A stretch of DNA of 46,130 nt from Mycobacterium simiae (GCF_008370645.1 NZ_VTZN01000022.1:1-46130), one strand, 5' to 3'; counted from the stretch's first letter, positions 32,587 to 43,961 are shown. Made by a program: numbers and translations. Notes: generated by a model from the letters alone, not told the origin.

Positions 32587-33384
32587 GTGACAGCGGCACA
32601 GTCGTCTGGGCGGTCTAAGTCCAGTTCAGCCACTCCCGCTCCGGACGTCGCCAAGCGGTGGTCGTCCGAGACCCGCCCTGCCCTGGTGCGTCGGGCGCGA
32701 CGGATGAATCGCAAACTCGCCCAAGCGTTTCCGCATGTGTACTGCGAGCTGGACTTCACCAATCCGCTTGAGCTCGCGGTGGCCACCATCCTGTCGGCCC
32801 AGAGCACCGACAAGAGGGTGAACCTGACGACGCCGGCTTTGTTCGCGAAGTTCCGGACAGCGCTGGACTATGCAAAAGCCGATCGCGAAGAACTAGAAAA
32901 CCTCATCCGTCCCACTGGCTTCTTTCGTAACAAAGCGAACTCGCTCATCGGTCTCGGGCAAGCCCTCGTCGAGCGCTTCGACGGCGAGGTGCCTGCCACC
33001 ATGGCGGAGCTGCTGACACTGCCTGGCGTCGGGCGCAAGACCGCCAACGTCATCCTGGGGAATGCCTTCGGTATCCCCGGCATCACGGTCGACACCCATT
33101 TCGGACGCTTGGTGCGGCGGTGGCACTGGACGGCCGAAACCGACCCAGTGAAGGTGGAATACGCGGTCGGCGAATTGATCGAGCGTAAAGAATGGACGGT
33201 GCTCAGCCACCGGGTGATCTTTCATGGCCGGCGCGTGTGTCATTCCCGCAAACCCGCGTGCGGCGTATGCGTGCTCGCCAAAGACTGCCCGTCCTACGGA
33301 ATCGGGCCCACCGATCCGCTGCTGGCCGCTCCCCTGGTCCAAGGACCTGAGACCGAGCACCTGTTGGCCCTGGCCGGACTGTGA
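32587..33384 (+). CDS. nth: Endonuclease III (DNA glycosylase/AP lyase)
   Basis: A 265-residue base-excision repair enzyme removing oxidised pyrimidines. The helix-hairpin-helix [14 protein letters not shown] contains the catalytic Lys. The catalytic Asp is in [10 protein letters not shown]. The [4Fe-4S] cluster loop is [17 protein letters not shown] (C-x6-C-x2-C-x5-C). An extra Ser-rich N-terminus of about 30 residues is common in mycobacteria. It heads the tight operon nth, thioredoxin-like, NUDIX, marP, each overlapping the next. Confidence 0.95.
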   Translation: MTAAQSSGRSKSSSATPAPDVAKRWSSETRPALVRRARRMNRKLAQAFPHVYCELDFTNPLELAVATILSAQSTDKRVNLTTPALFAKFRTALDYAKADREELENLIRPTGFFRNKANSLIGLGQALVERFDGEVPATMAELLTLPGVGRKTANVILGNAFGIPGITVDTHFGRLVRRWHWTAETDPVKVEYAVGELIERKEWTVLSHRVIFHGRRVCHSRKPACGVCVLAKDCPSYGIGPTDPLLAAPLVQGPETEHLLALAGL

Positions 33385-34037
33385 CATTGCGGCTGACCTC
33401 GACAACCCGCTGGACGATTGCGGTGGTGGCGGTAGTGGTCGCGCTGGTCGTGGCGCTCGTAGCGCAGTTGCGTGACGACTCCGCATCCACTGCGACCACC
33501 GCATCCATGAACCCGCCTGCCGCACGCGCACATCGTGATGCCGACACGCCGGCGGCGCTGGCCAGGCCACGGCAGCGCGCCAACCTGCTGCCCTGTCCCG
33601 AGGCAGCCGGCGGCGCGGCGTCGTCACCACTACACGGGGTGGTAGTCGAATGCGCGGCGGACGGTTCGGCCGTCGACGTCGCGAAGGCGCTGGCCGGGCG
33701 CCGGGTGGTGCTCAATTTGTGGGCCTACTGGTGTGCGCCCTGTATCGCCGAACTGCCGGCGATGGCCGAGTATCAACGACGGGCGGGATCGGGCGTCATG
33801 GTGGTGACCGTGCATCAGGACGAGAACGAGACGGCCGCGCTGTTGCGGTTGGCCGACCTTGGTGTTCGATTGCCGACGCTGCAGGACGGCCGCCGCACCG
33901 TGGCCGCGGCATTGGGGGTGGTAAACGTGATGCCCGCGACGGTGGTCTTGCGGCCGGACGGTAGCGTGGCCCAGACGCTGCCGCGGGCTTTCGGCAGCGC
34001 TGATGAGATCGCGGCTGAGGTCGGAAACGAGGCGTAA
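33381..34037 (+). CDS. Membrane-anchored thioredoxin-like protein (Rv3673c-like)
   Basis: A 218-residue protein from GTG 33381, overlapping nth by four bases. A membrane helix (about 10-30: [20 protein letters not shown]) anchors a periplasmic TlpA/ResA-like thioredoxin domain. Its active site [12 protein letters not shown] has the C-A-P-C redox pair and is followed by [16 protein letters not shown] and a cis-Pro strand [16 protein letters not shown]. It would reduce or isomerise disulfides outside the membrane. MarP downstream needs a disulfide bond, so a link is plausible. Confidence 0.9.
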   Translation: MTLRLTSTTRWTIAVVAVVVALVVALVAQLRDDSASTATTASMNPPAARAHRDADTPAALARPRQRANLLPCPEAAGGAASSPLHGVVVECAADGSAVDVAKALAGRRVVLNLWAYWCAPCIAELPAMAEYQRRAGSGVMVVTVHQDENETAALLRLADLGVRLPTLQDGRRTVAAALGVVNVMPATVVLRPDGSVAQTLPRAFGSADEIAAEVGNEA

Positions 34038-34066
34038 TGCGCGCCTGCTCAGCAAAGGAGGCGCCG

Positions 34067-34831
34067 GTGACCGCTGGGCTTGCCCTGACGCCCGAGGTCG
34101 GTCCGTCCTGGCTGCGCCCGCTGATCGACAACATCGACCGGGTGCCCGACGCAGCGCGGCGGCGCCTGCCAGCCGAGTTGGTCGCTATGGTGACAGCCGC
34201 CGGAGCCGCGGCTGCCCTGCGCCGCAATGAGCGGGACGCCGCGGTTTTGGTGCTGTTCTCCGGCCCGCAGTCGGCTCCAGCGCAGGGCAGCTTGCCGGAC
34301 GATGCAGACCTACTGCTGACCGTGCGCGCGTCGACCCTACGTCACCATGGCGGCCAGGCCGCATTTCCGGGTGGGGCCTCCGACCCCGGCGACCAGGGGC
34401 CGGTCGCGACCGCTTTGCGAGAAGCCCATGAAGAGACGGGGCTCGACCTGTCCAAGCTTTACCCGCTGGCCACCATGGAGCGGACCTTCATCGCGCCATC
34501 GCGATTCCACGTCGTGCCGGTCTTGGCCTATTCGCCCGACCCCGGCCCCGTGCAGGTCGTCAACGCGGCCGAAACGGCGATCGTGGCGCGCGTTCCGGTG
34601 CGCGCCTTCATCAATCCGGACAACCGCCTGATGGTGTACCGGCGTACCCTCAGTCGACGCTGGGCCGGACCGGCGTTTCTGCTGAACCAGATGTTGGTAT
34701 GGGGATTCACCGGCCAGGTTATTTCTGCGGTGCTCGATGTTGCAGGTTGGGCCCAGCCGTGGGACACCAGCGATGTCCGCGAACTAGATGATGCCATGGC
34801 GCTGGTCGGCGAGCAGGGTGGGCTGCGATGA
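34067..34831 (+). CDS. NUDIX hydrolase, CoA-pyrophosphatase type (Rv3672c-like)
   Basis: A NUDIX-fold hydrolase of 254 residues. GTG 34067 is chosen because AAAGGAGG lies five bases upstream; ATG 34037 in the same frame overlaps the previous stop but has no such site. The box is FPGGASDPGDQGPVATALRE followed by AHEETGLD, with the REAHEETG core intact. An upstream LRHHGGQAAFPGG block marks the CoA-diphosphatase subgroup (PF00293, NudL-like). It probably cleaves CoA or acyl-CoA diphosphates to 3',5'-ADP and phosphopantetheine. It sits in an operon with marP. Confidence 0.9.
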   Translation: MTAGLALTPEVGPSWLRPLIDNIDRVPDAARRRLPAELVAMVTAAGAAAALRRNERDAAVLVLFSGPQSAPAQGSLPDDADLLLTVRASTLRHHGGQAAFPGGASDPGDQGPVATALREAHEETGLDLSKLYPLATMERTFIAPSRFHVVPVLAYSPDPGPVQVVNAAETAIVARVPVRAFINPDNRLMVYRRTLSRRWAGPAFLLNQMLVWGFTGQVISAVLDVAGWAQPWDTSDVRELDDAMALVGEQGGLR

Positions 34832-36039
34832 ATTCGATGAACGCGATGACCCCGTCCCAATGGCTGGATATCGCCGTATTGGCGGTCGCCTTCATCGCGG
34901 CGATCTCGGGTTGGCGCTCGGGTGCGCTGGGCTCCATGCTGTCGTTCGCCGGTGTGCTGCTGGGCGCGATCGCCGGCGTGCTGCTTGCGCCGCATATCGT
35001 CAGCCATATCGCCGCTCCTCGAGCCAAGTTGTTCGCCGCACTGTTTTTGATCCTGGGCTTGGTGGTGATCGGCGAAGTCGCTGGTGTGGTGCTCGGCCGG
35101 GCCGTCCGTGGCGCGATCCGCAACCGGCCGATCCGGGTGATCGACTCGGTCATTGGGGTTGCGGTTCAGCTGGTGGTGGTGCTGACCGCGGCGTGGCTGT
35201 TGGCGACTCCGCTGACGCAGTCAAAAGACCAGCCGGAATTGGCGGCGGCGGTTCGTGGTTCGCGGGTGCTCGCCGAGGTCAACGAGGTGGCGCCGGTCTG
35301 GCTGAAGACGGTGCCCAAGCGACTTTCGGCGTTGTTGAACACCTCTGGCCTGCCTGCGGTGTTGGAGCCGTTCAGTCGCACCCCGGTCATCCCGGTCGCC
35401 TCACCGGACTCGGCGCTGGCCCAAAACCCCGTGGTGACGGCCACCGCGCCCAGCGTCCTCAAGATCCGCAGCCTGGCGCCTAGCTGTCAGAAAGTGCTGG
35501 AAGGCAGCGGCTTTGTGGTCGCGCCCGACCGGGTGATGACCAACGCGCACGTGGTAGCCGGATCTAACAGCGTGCAGGTGTACGCGAGCGGCAAACCTCT
35601 TGATGCCACCGTGGTGTCCTATGATCCTTCCGTCGACATCGCGCTCTTGGCGGTGCCGAACCTGCCGCCGCCGCCGTTGACCTTCGCCGCACAGGAAGCT
35701 CAGACCGGCACCAGTGTGGTGGTGCTGGGCTATCCCGGGGGCGGCAACTTCACTGCGACCCCGGCCCGCATTCGCGAGGCGATCAAGCTCAGTGGTCCCG
35801 ACATCTATCGCAGCCCACAGCCGGTGACCCGCGACGTGTACACCATCAGGGCCAATGTGGAGCAGGGTGACTCCGGCGGCCCGCTGATCGATTTGAGCGG
35901 CCAGGTGCTCGGTGTGGTGTTTGGCGCGGCGGTCGACGACCCAGAGACGGGGTTTGTGCTAACCGCCGGCGAAGTGGCTGACCAGCTCGCCAGAATCGGC
36001 GCCACCCAACGGGTCGGCACCGGGGCCTGCGTCAGCTGA
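34828..36039 (+). CDS. marP: Membrane serine protease MarP
   Basis: A 403-residue protein (ATG 34828; ATG 34846, MTPSQWLD, gives the 397-residue form known from M. tuberculosis). Four membrane helices lie in residues about 8-135 (CvpA-like). A periplasmic trypsin-like domain carries TNAHVVAGS (His), PSVDIALLAV (Asp) and EQGDSGGPLI (Ser). Two cysteines (APSCQKVL and GTGACVS at the end) form the stabilising disulfide known for this protease. MarP is needed for pH homeostasis in acid, through peptidoglycan hydrolase RipA. It overlaps the NUDIX gene by four bases and convergently overlaps ephE by eight. Confidence 0.95.
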   Translation: MNSMNAMTPSQWLDIAVLAVAFIAAISGWRSGALGSMLSFAGVLLGAIAGVLLAPHIVSHIAAPRAKLFAALFLILGLVVIGEVAGVVLGRAVRGAIRNRPIRVIDSVIGVAVQLVVVLTAAWLLATPLTQSKDQPELAAAVRGSRVLAEVNEVAPVWLKTVPKRLSALLNTSGLPAVLEPFSRTPVIPVASPDSALAQNPVVTATAPSVLKIRSLAPSCQKVLEGSGFVVAPDRVMTNAHVVAGSNSVQVYASGKPLDATVVSYDPSVDIALLAVPNLPPPPLTFAAQEAQTGTSVVVLGYPGGGNFTATPARIREAIKLSGPDIYRSPQPVTRDVYTIRANVEQGDSGGPLIDLSGQVLGVVFGAAVDDPETGFVLTAGEVADQLARIGATQRVGTGACVS

Positions 36040-37003
36040 CCCGGTGCACTTGATCGAGGAACCGAGTTAGATGCTTGTTGACTTCCACGGGCGTTTCCTC
36101 ATGGCTGAAATGTCCGGCGCCGGCGATGGACACGTAGCGCCCGTGCGGTGCATAACGTTGGGTACGTTCGACGGGATCGGCCAGCACGTAGGGATCGGCG
36201 TCGCCGCGCAGGTGTAGCAACGGCACAGCGAGCTGCTGGCGCATCGACTTCATGAACCGCAGGCCTTCGGCGCGCAGCTGGCTACGCACCGCCCAACGTT
36301 GGTACTCCAGCGCACAGTGCGCGGCGGCCGGAATCTGGATGGCCTGCCGCAGATAGCCTATGCTCTGCGAAAAGTCTTCGGAAACAGCCCATTTGGCGGC
36401 GCTGCGGCTGCGCATCAGGCGCTCGAGCTCGTCCGCGTTGTGTCGGGTCAATACGTGCTCCGGCCACAGCGGCATCTGGTAGCGCAGCAGTGTGGGTAGC
36501 AGTGCTCGCCCCTGATCGCGCCGGGTCACGGTGGACCGGCGCAGCGCCACCGGATGCGGTGAGCTGATCAACGCGATGGCGCGCACCAGACGTGAGTGCA
36601 GCAGCGCAGTGGTCCAGCAGGCCAATCCGCCATCGGCGTGGCCTACCAACGTCGCTGACGAGTGCCCCAGCGCGCGGATGAGTCCGGCCGTGTCCCCGGC
36701 CAGCGTCCAGCCGTCGTAGCCGCGGGGCGGTTTGTCGCTGCCGCCATAGCCGCGCAGGTCAACCGCAACTATCCGGGCGCTGGTCAGTCCGCGCAGCTGG
36801 TGCCGCCAGGACCACCAGAACGAACCAAATCCGTGCAAGAGGATCACCAGGGGACGCGCGGTGGTCGGTGCCGTGTCAGCCGGGTCGGTCGGTCGGCTGG
36901 TCGGGCTGGCCTCGACGACATGGAACCGGATGCCGTTGGCGTGCACGTCCAGATGGCGCCATGGCCCGACGATGCGGGTCACCGACGGATCTGGCGCCGG
37001 CAT
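36032..37003 (-). CDS. ephE: Epoxide hydrolase-like alpha/beta hydrolase EphE
   Basis: A 323-residue alpha/beta hydrolase. The oxyanion motif is ILLHGFGSFWWSWRHQL (HGF). The nucleophile elbow VGHADGGLACWTTA has Asp where lipases have Ser, as epoxide hydrolases do. The end SIAGAGHFSHEETP gives the catalytic His. M. tuberculosis EphE is Rv3670, which holds this place. It starts right behind the stop of the holin-like gene (37003/37004), so both are co-transcribed. Confidence 0.9.
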   Translation of the reverse strand: MPAPDPSVTRIVGPWRHLDVHANGIRFHVVEASPTSRPTDPADTAPTTARPLVILLHGFGSFWWSWRHQLRGLTSARIVAVDLRGYGGSDKPPRGYDGWTLAGDTAGLIRALGHSSATLVGHADGGLACWTTALLHSRLVRAIALISSPHPVALRRSTVTRRDQGRALLPTLLRYQMPLWPEHVLTRHNADELERLMRSRSAAKWAVSEDFSQSIGYLRQAIQIPAAAHCALEYQRWAVRSQLRAEGLRFMKSMRQQLAVPLLHLRGDADPYVLADPVERTQRYAPHGRYVSIAGAGHFSHEETPVEVNKHLTRFLDQVHRVS

Positions 37004-37525
37004 TTACCAACCCGAGGGATCGGTGGGCGTTTTGCCCTCAGCGGGGGCTGGCGGTCGGGTCACGGCCGGGGCCTTGTCGTGGCCCGGGATGAGGGCGGTG
37101 CGCGTCTCCTTCACCGATTCGATGGTCTGCCGCGGTCCCCGGATGCGGCGCACCTTCAAGAAACCCAGCAGGGCCAGTACGGCGGTGGTCACCACCATCA
37201 GCCCGAACACGATCAAAAACGCCACCCAACGCCATAGCCAGGTGTCGAGCAGCTCGGCGAGGAAGAAAAACAGGAAAAAGGTGGAGTAGAACAATACGAC
37301 CAGCGCGGAGATGAACAAAACGCTGCCGGTCAAACCCTTTTTGACATCGCGGGTAATCTCGGCGCGGGCTAACTCGATCTCGGCCCGCACCAGCGTCGAC
37401 ATCTGAGTCGTTGCGTCTTTGATCAAGTCGCCCATCGACGGCTCGGCGGGCCGGGCGTGCGGATCGGCCAACGGAATCGTGGTCAGCGTGCTGGGCACAC
37501 CGTTCGTGCGATCAGGTTTGCTCAC
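37004..37525 (-). CDS. Phage-holin-superfamily-III-like membrane protein (Rv3669-like)
   Basis: A 173-residue protein. An amphipathic stretch (SMGDLIKDATTQMSTLVRAE, then IELARAEITRDVKKG) precedes two membrane helices at about 68-95 and 102-125 and a polar tail. This is the DUF1469/Actinobacteriophage holin family, common as a membrane organiser in Actinobacteria and not evidence of phage here. It is co-transcribed with ephE. The function is unknown. Confidence 0.85.
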   Translation of the reverse strand: MSKPDRTNGVPSTLTTIPLADPHARPAEPSMGDLIKDATTQMSTLVRAEIELARAEITRDVKKGLTGSVLFISALVVLFYSTFFLFFFLAELLDTWLWRWVAFLIVFGLMVVTTAVLALLGFLKVRRIRGPRQTIESVKETRTALIPGHDKAPAVTRPPAPAEGKTPTDPSGW

Positions 37526-37764
37526 AGACGGTCCTCTCGATTTGACGGCTGCGGTTTCGCGATCGTCGCGGATTATGTTGCCATGCGCTTCCGTGCCGTA
37601 TGAGGCCAGTCGAACACGGTGCCAGACCGGGCCGTTTCACCTTAATAAATTGACCGTCCGCGGGTATTCCCAACAACAGCGGACGTAATCTTGCAATCAT
37701 CTACACTGGCGCATCTGTCCTCCGATTGTCCTTCGATATCCCACCTCTCGACGGGAGTACCACT

Positions 37765-38463
37765 TTGCAGACGGCGCACCGCTGCTTCCCCGCGGTGATC
37801 GTGGCCGTGCTTCTGGCCCTGGTGTCTCTTCCCGCGAGCACGGCGGTCGCCGACGACAAGGTTCCGTTGGGCGGTGGCGCAGGCATCGTCGTCAACGGGG
37901 GCACGCTATGCACCCTGACCACCATTGGCCATGACAAGAACGGCAATCTCATCGGCTTCACCTCCGCCCACTGCGGCGGCCCGGGCGCGCCCGTCGCCGC
38001 TGAGGGCGAGGAAGCCAAAGGCGTGGTCGGCACGATGGTCGCCGGCAACGACAGCCTCGACTATGCGGTTATCAAATTCGACCCGGCCAAGGTGATCCCG
38101 GTAGCCAACTTCAATGGCTTCGCAATAAACGGCATCGGCCCGGACCCGACATTCGGCCAGATCGCTTGCAAACAAGGCCGCACCACCGGCAACTCGTGTG
38201 GGGTCACCTGGGGGCCGGGACAGGATCCAGGCACTATCGTGATGCAGGTCTGCGGCGGCCCCGGCGATTCGGGGGCGCCGGTGACGGTCGACAACCTGCT
38301 GGTTGGCATGATTCACGGCGCCTTCAGTGACGACCTGCCCAGCTGCGTTACCAAGTACATTCCCCTGCACACCCCGGCCGTGGTGATGTCGATCAACGCC
38401 GACCTGGCCGACATCGTCGCCAAGAACCGGCCTGGATCAGGCTTCGTCCCGATAGCGGGCTGA
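37765..38463 (+). CDS. Secreted chymotrypsin-like serine protease (Rv3668c-like)
   Basis: A 232-residue protein from TTG 37765, with GGGAG nine bases upstream; this length equals that of M. tuberculosis Rv3668c. The signal peptide (about 1-29) ends PASTAVADD. The triad is visible in GFTSAHCGGPG (His), NDSLDYAVIKF (Asp) and CGGPGDSGAPVTV (Ser). Cysteine pairs around these motifs suggest disulfides. It is an alpha-lytic-like family S1 protease without a pro-domain. Convergent with acs, one base apart. Confidence 0.9.
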   Translation: MQTAHRCFPAVIVAVLLALVSLPASTAVADDKVPLGGGAGIVVNGGTLCTLTTIGHDKNGNLIGFTSAHCGGPGAPVAAEGEEAKGVVGTMVAGNDSLDYAVIKFDPAKVIPVANFNGFAINGIGPDPTFGQIACKQGRTTGNSCGVTWGPGQDPGTIVMQVCGGPGDSGAPVTVDNLLVGMIHGAFSDDLPSCVTKYIPLHTPAVVMSINADLADIVAKNRPGSGFVPIAG

Positions 38464-38464
38464 G

Positions 38465-40417
<1,953 letters not shown>

Positions 40418-40464
40418 ATATTCGAGCCTAGAGCGTGGCGATGCGGGCGGTGCCGCGCAGCAGG

Positions 40465-41028
40465 CTAGCCCGACGGGACCCGACCCGTTGCCGCCTGGGC
40501 AACGGTAATGGGGTGCACTTGCAGTTGGCAGGCCTCAATGCCGGTCGGCACCGTGAACACCTGTGCGGTTCCAGGAGGAGTGATGCGCAGCTCGGTGTAC
40601 GTGGCACACGGGTTGCCGCTGCCGTCGACGGCCATGCCTTCGACTATGGCATGGGCCTGGTCGGATGAGGTCAGTGGAACATCAAGCGGTGCATTCACGC
40701 CTGACGGCAGGCCGCCCATATAGCCGCGCAGGGTGTCCGTTGCGTGAAGCAGCGGGCCGCCGGCGGCGGTGTCGACCATGGGGTAGCCGCTGAGTGTGCA
40801 CGGCATGGCGTCGTCGACGAGCGCGAAAATCAGTGTTACCGCACGGTGGCCCATGGCGGCTTGCGGCGAGGTGGCGCTGACCGCCAGTTGCTCGGCCGCG
40901 CATGGCGGTGGCTGATCTTTAGGCGCGGCAGATGCGGGTGGGCTGGGGACCGCGCCTATTGCGGTGAGTGCAGATGTGGCAACCAGTAGCCGGTTGAGAT
41001 GTGGGAGGCGCTCGCGAAGTTTGGGCAC
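40465..41028 (-). CDS. Exported DUF4232 protein
   Basis: A 187-residue protein from GTG 41028 (VPKLRERLPHLNRLL), chosen since a signal peptide follows directly: SALTAIGAVPSPPASAAPKD. The longer open frame to 41121 has no export signal at its N-terminus. The mature part is the DUF4232 domain (PF14016): CAAEQLAVSATSPQAAMGHR, then LSGYPMVD and ITPPGTAQVFTVP. Cysteines (CAAEQL, CTLSGY, CATYTE, CQLQV) are paired as in the family. Role unknown. It is not at this place in M. tuberculosis, so it belongs to the accessory scar upstream of dppA. Confidence 0.75.
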   Translation of the reverse strand: MPKLRERLPHLNRLLVATSALTAIGAVPSPPASAAPKDQPPPCAAEQLAVSATSPQAAMGHRAVTLIFALVDDAMPCTLSGYPMVDTAAGGPLLHATDTLRGYMGGLPSGVNAPLDVPLTSSDQAHAIVEGMAVDGSGNPCATYTELRITPPGTAQVFTVPTGIEACQLQVHPITVAQAATGRVPSG

Positions 41029-41164
41029 ATCGACGATTATTGGGGAAAGGGCTGTGCGAGCGCGACAGATCGGACAAAGACGGTGGGCCAGCGTCGTGCG
41101 TGCGGTCGGACAACCCCGCATTTTGGAGATGTGGTCGACGGTTTAGTAAAACTGTCAAGCGACT

Positions 41165-41769
41165 TCAAACCCTTACTGTCACATCGGGATACGTGTAATG
41201 TTCGTGCACCGCCAGCACAGATGACCACTGCGGAAATCGGGCGATTATTTCAGCGTCGGACAGCTTGCCCATATCCGGTATCGCACCATCGAGTCCATTG
41301 ATATGTCCAATGTAAATTTGAGCGCTTCAGCCGGCAACGGATAACGGCCCAAATCCCAGAATATACTCTGGTGAACTATCAGTTTCGTCGCTAGGTAGTG
41401 GGGGTGAGGTATCACGAGCGCAACTCTCGCGATCGGCTGCAGGGGTCCACGGTGGAAATGGCGTTTTGGTCGGTGCGGCCGTTCTTGGCGCCGCACGCCA
41501 CGGTTGCTGGCGTGCCCGGTCATCGTTAGACCAAAGCACTTTTCCGACGCCGGTTAACACCGCGAGAGCGGAATTGGAACCCTCGAAATCCCCGCATAGT
41601 CGAGCGTCGAAGATGATCCCGCGCGGGAGCGTTGCGGCGAGAGGCGCATATCGATCAACTCGGCTTCGTTCAAATCGCCTACCGAGTTCAAGGGGTTGCG
41701 ACCGGAAGACCTGGTTGATGCAACCTTGGGGGTGAACTCATAGAGCTGACTGACAGGATAGAGATGCAT
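41165..41769 (-). pseudogene. Putative immunity-type protein, multiply frameshifted
   Basis: From ATG 41769 the frame reads MHLYPVSQLYEFTPKV and GDLNEAELIDMRLSPQRSRA. It then shifts near 41610 to GIIFDARLCGDFEGSNSALA, shifts again near 41330 to IGHINGLDGAIPDMGKLSD, and finally reads AVHEHYTYPDVTVRV before TGA 41165. Joined, this is one cytoplasmic protein of about 200 residues with no known domain I can name. It follows a toxin-like tail by 16 bp, the order expected of a toxin/immunity pair. At least two frameshifts destroy it. Confidence 0.6.
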
Positions 41770-41785
41770 AACGCCCGTCCTCTCG

Positions 41786-41920
41786 CTATTCCGGTAGCGG
41801 TATATGCGCGTACCCGTTCGCAGGATCCGGTATTGTTCGCCCGGTAAAAGGATCCACGGTCTGAAGTTGCTCGTTCATGTACACCACATAACCATTCGGA
41901 TATAAGGGTGTAGGTTCCAT
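41786..41920 (-). pseudogene. C-terminal fragment of a polymorphic-toxin-like protein
   Basis: The frame MEPTPLYPNGYVVYMNEQLQ, then TVDPFTGRTIPDPANGYAHI and PLPE before TAG 41786 resembles the C-terminal end of actinobacterial polymorphic toxins (the NGYVVYMN...TVDPFTGRTI style). Upstream on this strand the sequence breaks at about 41925, where a methyltransferase remnant of opposite strand begins. Most of the toxin is therefore missing. The toxin assignment is from pattern memory, not a search. Confidence 0.5.
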
Positions 41921-41924
41921 GACG

Positions 41925-42333
41925 CGGACCCGGAACCCACCTGCTGTACCTCGATCCGTCGTATGCTTCGCTCAGCGATGACAACGACTACATCAAGCGC
42001 TACCACTTCCTCAAAGGGCTTAGCGTGTATTGGCACGGACTCACCATCATGGAAGAAACCACTACGAAGAAGCTGAAGAAACAGTTCACCCCATTCGCGT
42101 ACAAACGGACGATCGATGATGCGCTATTGCGGACCTTCGAACACGTCGAGCGCGCTGGGGCGATCGTTTTGTCTTGCTCCCGCAACGCCATACCCGATGC
42201 GGCGCGCATCGTGGACCTGCCGGGCAAGGTCAAGCCGGCGGTGGAGATCATTGCCGTCGATATCCGTGCGGGAATATTCACGACCTTGAGATTTCGGCCC
42301 GGCGGCGCCCCTCTGCTGAGCCTCGGGCCTTAG
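41925..42333 (+). pseudogene. D12-class DNA adenine methyltransferase C-terminal fragment
   Basis: An open frame reads GPGTHLLYLDPSYASLSDDN, then DYIKRYHFLKGLSVYWHGLT, IMEETTTKKLKKQFTPFAYK and RTIDDALLRTFEHVERAGAI. DPSY stands at the place of the catalytic DPPY motif of N6-adenine methyltransferases (PF02086), followed by the D12-typical HFLKGLSVYW. Everything N-terminal, including the SAM-binding FxGxG motif, is missing, and the end has drifted out of frame after EIIAVDI (about 42263). It is non-functional. Confidence 0.7.
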
Positions 42334-42343
42334 GGTCGCTGTC

Positions 42344-43960
42344 ATGCGTCGGATGCAGGCCGTGCTGGCTGCCGTGGCCGCCGGGTTGCTGGCGGTTACG
42401 CCGGTGACTGCGTGTGGCGGTGGCCTGTTGAGCCCCAAGGTGGTGCTGGTCAATGGTGGGGAACCGCCCAACCCGCTGATCCCGACTGGCATCAACGACA
42501 TCAATGGCGGGCGCATCATCGATCGGCTGTTCGCCGGCCTGATGTCTTACGACGCTAGCGGCCAGCCCGCACCCGAGGTCGCCCAGTCGATCGACACCAC
42601 CGACAACGTCAACTACCGCATCATCCTCAAACCGGGCTGGAAATTCACCGACGGCTCACCGGTGACAGCTTCCTCGTTCGTCAATGCGTGGAACTACGGG
42701 GCGCTCGGTGCCAATGCCCAATTGGAGCAGCAGTTTTTCAGCCCGATCGACGGCTTCGACGAGGTGGCCGGTAGTGACGCAACGCGAGCCACGATGTCCG
42801 GGTTGCGGATCGTCAACGACCTTGAGTTCACGGTCCGGCTCAAGGCGCCGACCGTTGACTTCACGTTGCGGCTCGGCCATGGCCCGTTCTATCCATTGCC
42901 GGACAACGCTTTTCGGGACATGGCGGCGTTCGGCCAGCACCCGATCGGCAACGGCCCGTACCAGCTGGCCGACGGGGCCGACGGACCGGCATGGGAACAC
43001 AACGTCAAGATCGACTTGGTACCCAACCCGAACTACCACGGCAACCGCAAACCCCGCAACAAAGGTTTGCGCTTCGAGTTCTACGCCAATCTCGACACCG
43101 CTTATGCTGATCTGCTATCCGGCAATCTGGATGTGCTGGACACGATTCCGTCCAGTGCCCTGACGATTTACCGGCGCGATCTGGGTGAACATGCCACCAG
43201 TGGGCCAGTTGCGGCCAACCAGTTTTTGGACACGCCGTTGCGGCTACCGCATTTCGGTGGTGAAGAAGGCCGGCTGCGCCGGTTGGCTTTGTCCGCGGCT
43301 ATCAACCGCCCCCAGATCTGCCAGAACATCTTCAGCGGAACCCGCAGCCCAGCCCGGGATTTCACCGCCCAGTCGTTGCCGGGATTCGATCCCAACATAC
43401 CCGGCAATGAGGCATTGAACTTCAACCCCGAACAGGCCCGTCATCTTTGGGCACAAGCCAATGCGATTTCGCCGTGGAGCGGCCGATACGCCATCGCCTA
43501 CAACGCCGACAGCGGTCATCAGGAATGGGTGGATGCGGTGGCCAATAGCATCAAGAACGTGCTGGGCATCGACGCCGTCGGCGCTCCGCACCCCACTTTT
43601 GCTGGATACCGTACCCAGATCACCAACCGCACCATCAACACAGCTTTTCGTGCCGGCTGGCAAGGCGACTACCCCTCGATGATCGAGTTCCTCGCCCCGT
43701 TGTATGCCACCGGCGCAGGATCTAATGACGTCGGATACTCCAGTCGGGAGTTCGACACGGCGCTGGCTGCCGCCGCAGCCGCACCTACCTTGCGCGCGGC
43801 CGACGGGCTGGCCAATGTTGCACAGCAAATCTTGTTCCACGACATGCCTGCCGTTCCGCTCTGGAACTACATTGCCGTCGTAGGCTGGTCCACCGAGGTC
43901 AGCAACATCACGGTGACCTGGAACGGTCAGCCCGACTACGAGAACATCGTCAAGGCCTGA
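42344..43960 (+). CDS. dppA: Peptide/heme ABC transporter substrate-binding lipoprotein DppA
   Basis: A 538-residue SBP family 5 protein. The signal peptide ends in the lipobox VTAC (Cys24), so it is a lipoprotein. Body motifs: INGGRIIDRLFAGLMSYDAS, VNYRIILKPGWKFTDGSPV and HPIGNGPYQLADG. In M. tuberculosis DppA binds tetrapeptides and heme and feeds DppBCD. It starts 10 bp behind the methyltransferase fragment, so its promoter may lie in the decayed region. dppB follows one base after its stop. Confidence 0.92.
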   Translation: MRRMQAVLAAVAAGLLAVTPVTACGGGLLSPKVVLVNGGEPPNPLIPTGINDINGGRIIDRLFAGLMSYDASGQPAPEVAQSIDTTDNVNYRIILKPGWKFTDGSPVTASSFVNAWNYGALGANAQLEQQFFSPIDGFDEVAGSDATRATMSGLRIVNDLEFTVRLKAPTVDFTLRLGHGPFYPLPDNAFRDMAAFGQHPIGNGPYQLADGADGPAWEHNVKIDLVPNPNYHGNRKPRNKGLRFEFYANLDTAYADLLSGNLDVLDTIPSSALTIYRRDLGEHATSGPVAANQFLDTPLRLPHFGGEEGRLRRLALSAAINRPQICQNIFSGTRSPARDFTAQSLPGFDPNIPGNEALNFNPEQARHLWAQANAISPWSGRYAIAYNADSGHQEWVDAVANSIKNVLGIDAVGAPHPTFAGYRTQITNRTINTAFRAGWQGDYPSMIEFLAPLYATGAGSNDVGYSSREFDTALAAAAAAPTLRAADGLANVAQQILFHDMPAVPLWNYIAVVGWSTEVSNITVTWNGQPDYENIVKA

Positions 43961-43961
43961 G

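Noticed and set aside
37004..37525. Holin-like gene as evidence of a prophage
   Set aside because: This family is a normal chromosomal membrane protein in Actinobacteria, and the gene sits in a conserved operon with ephE.
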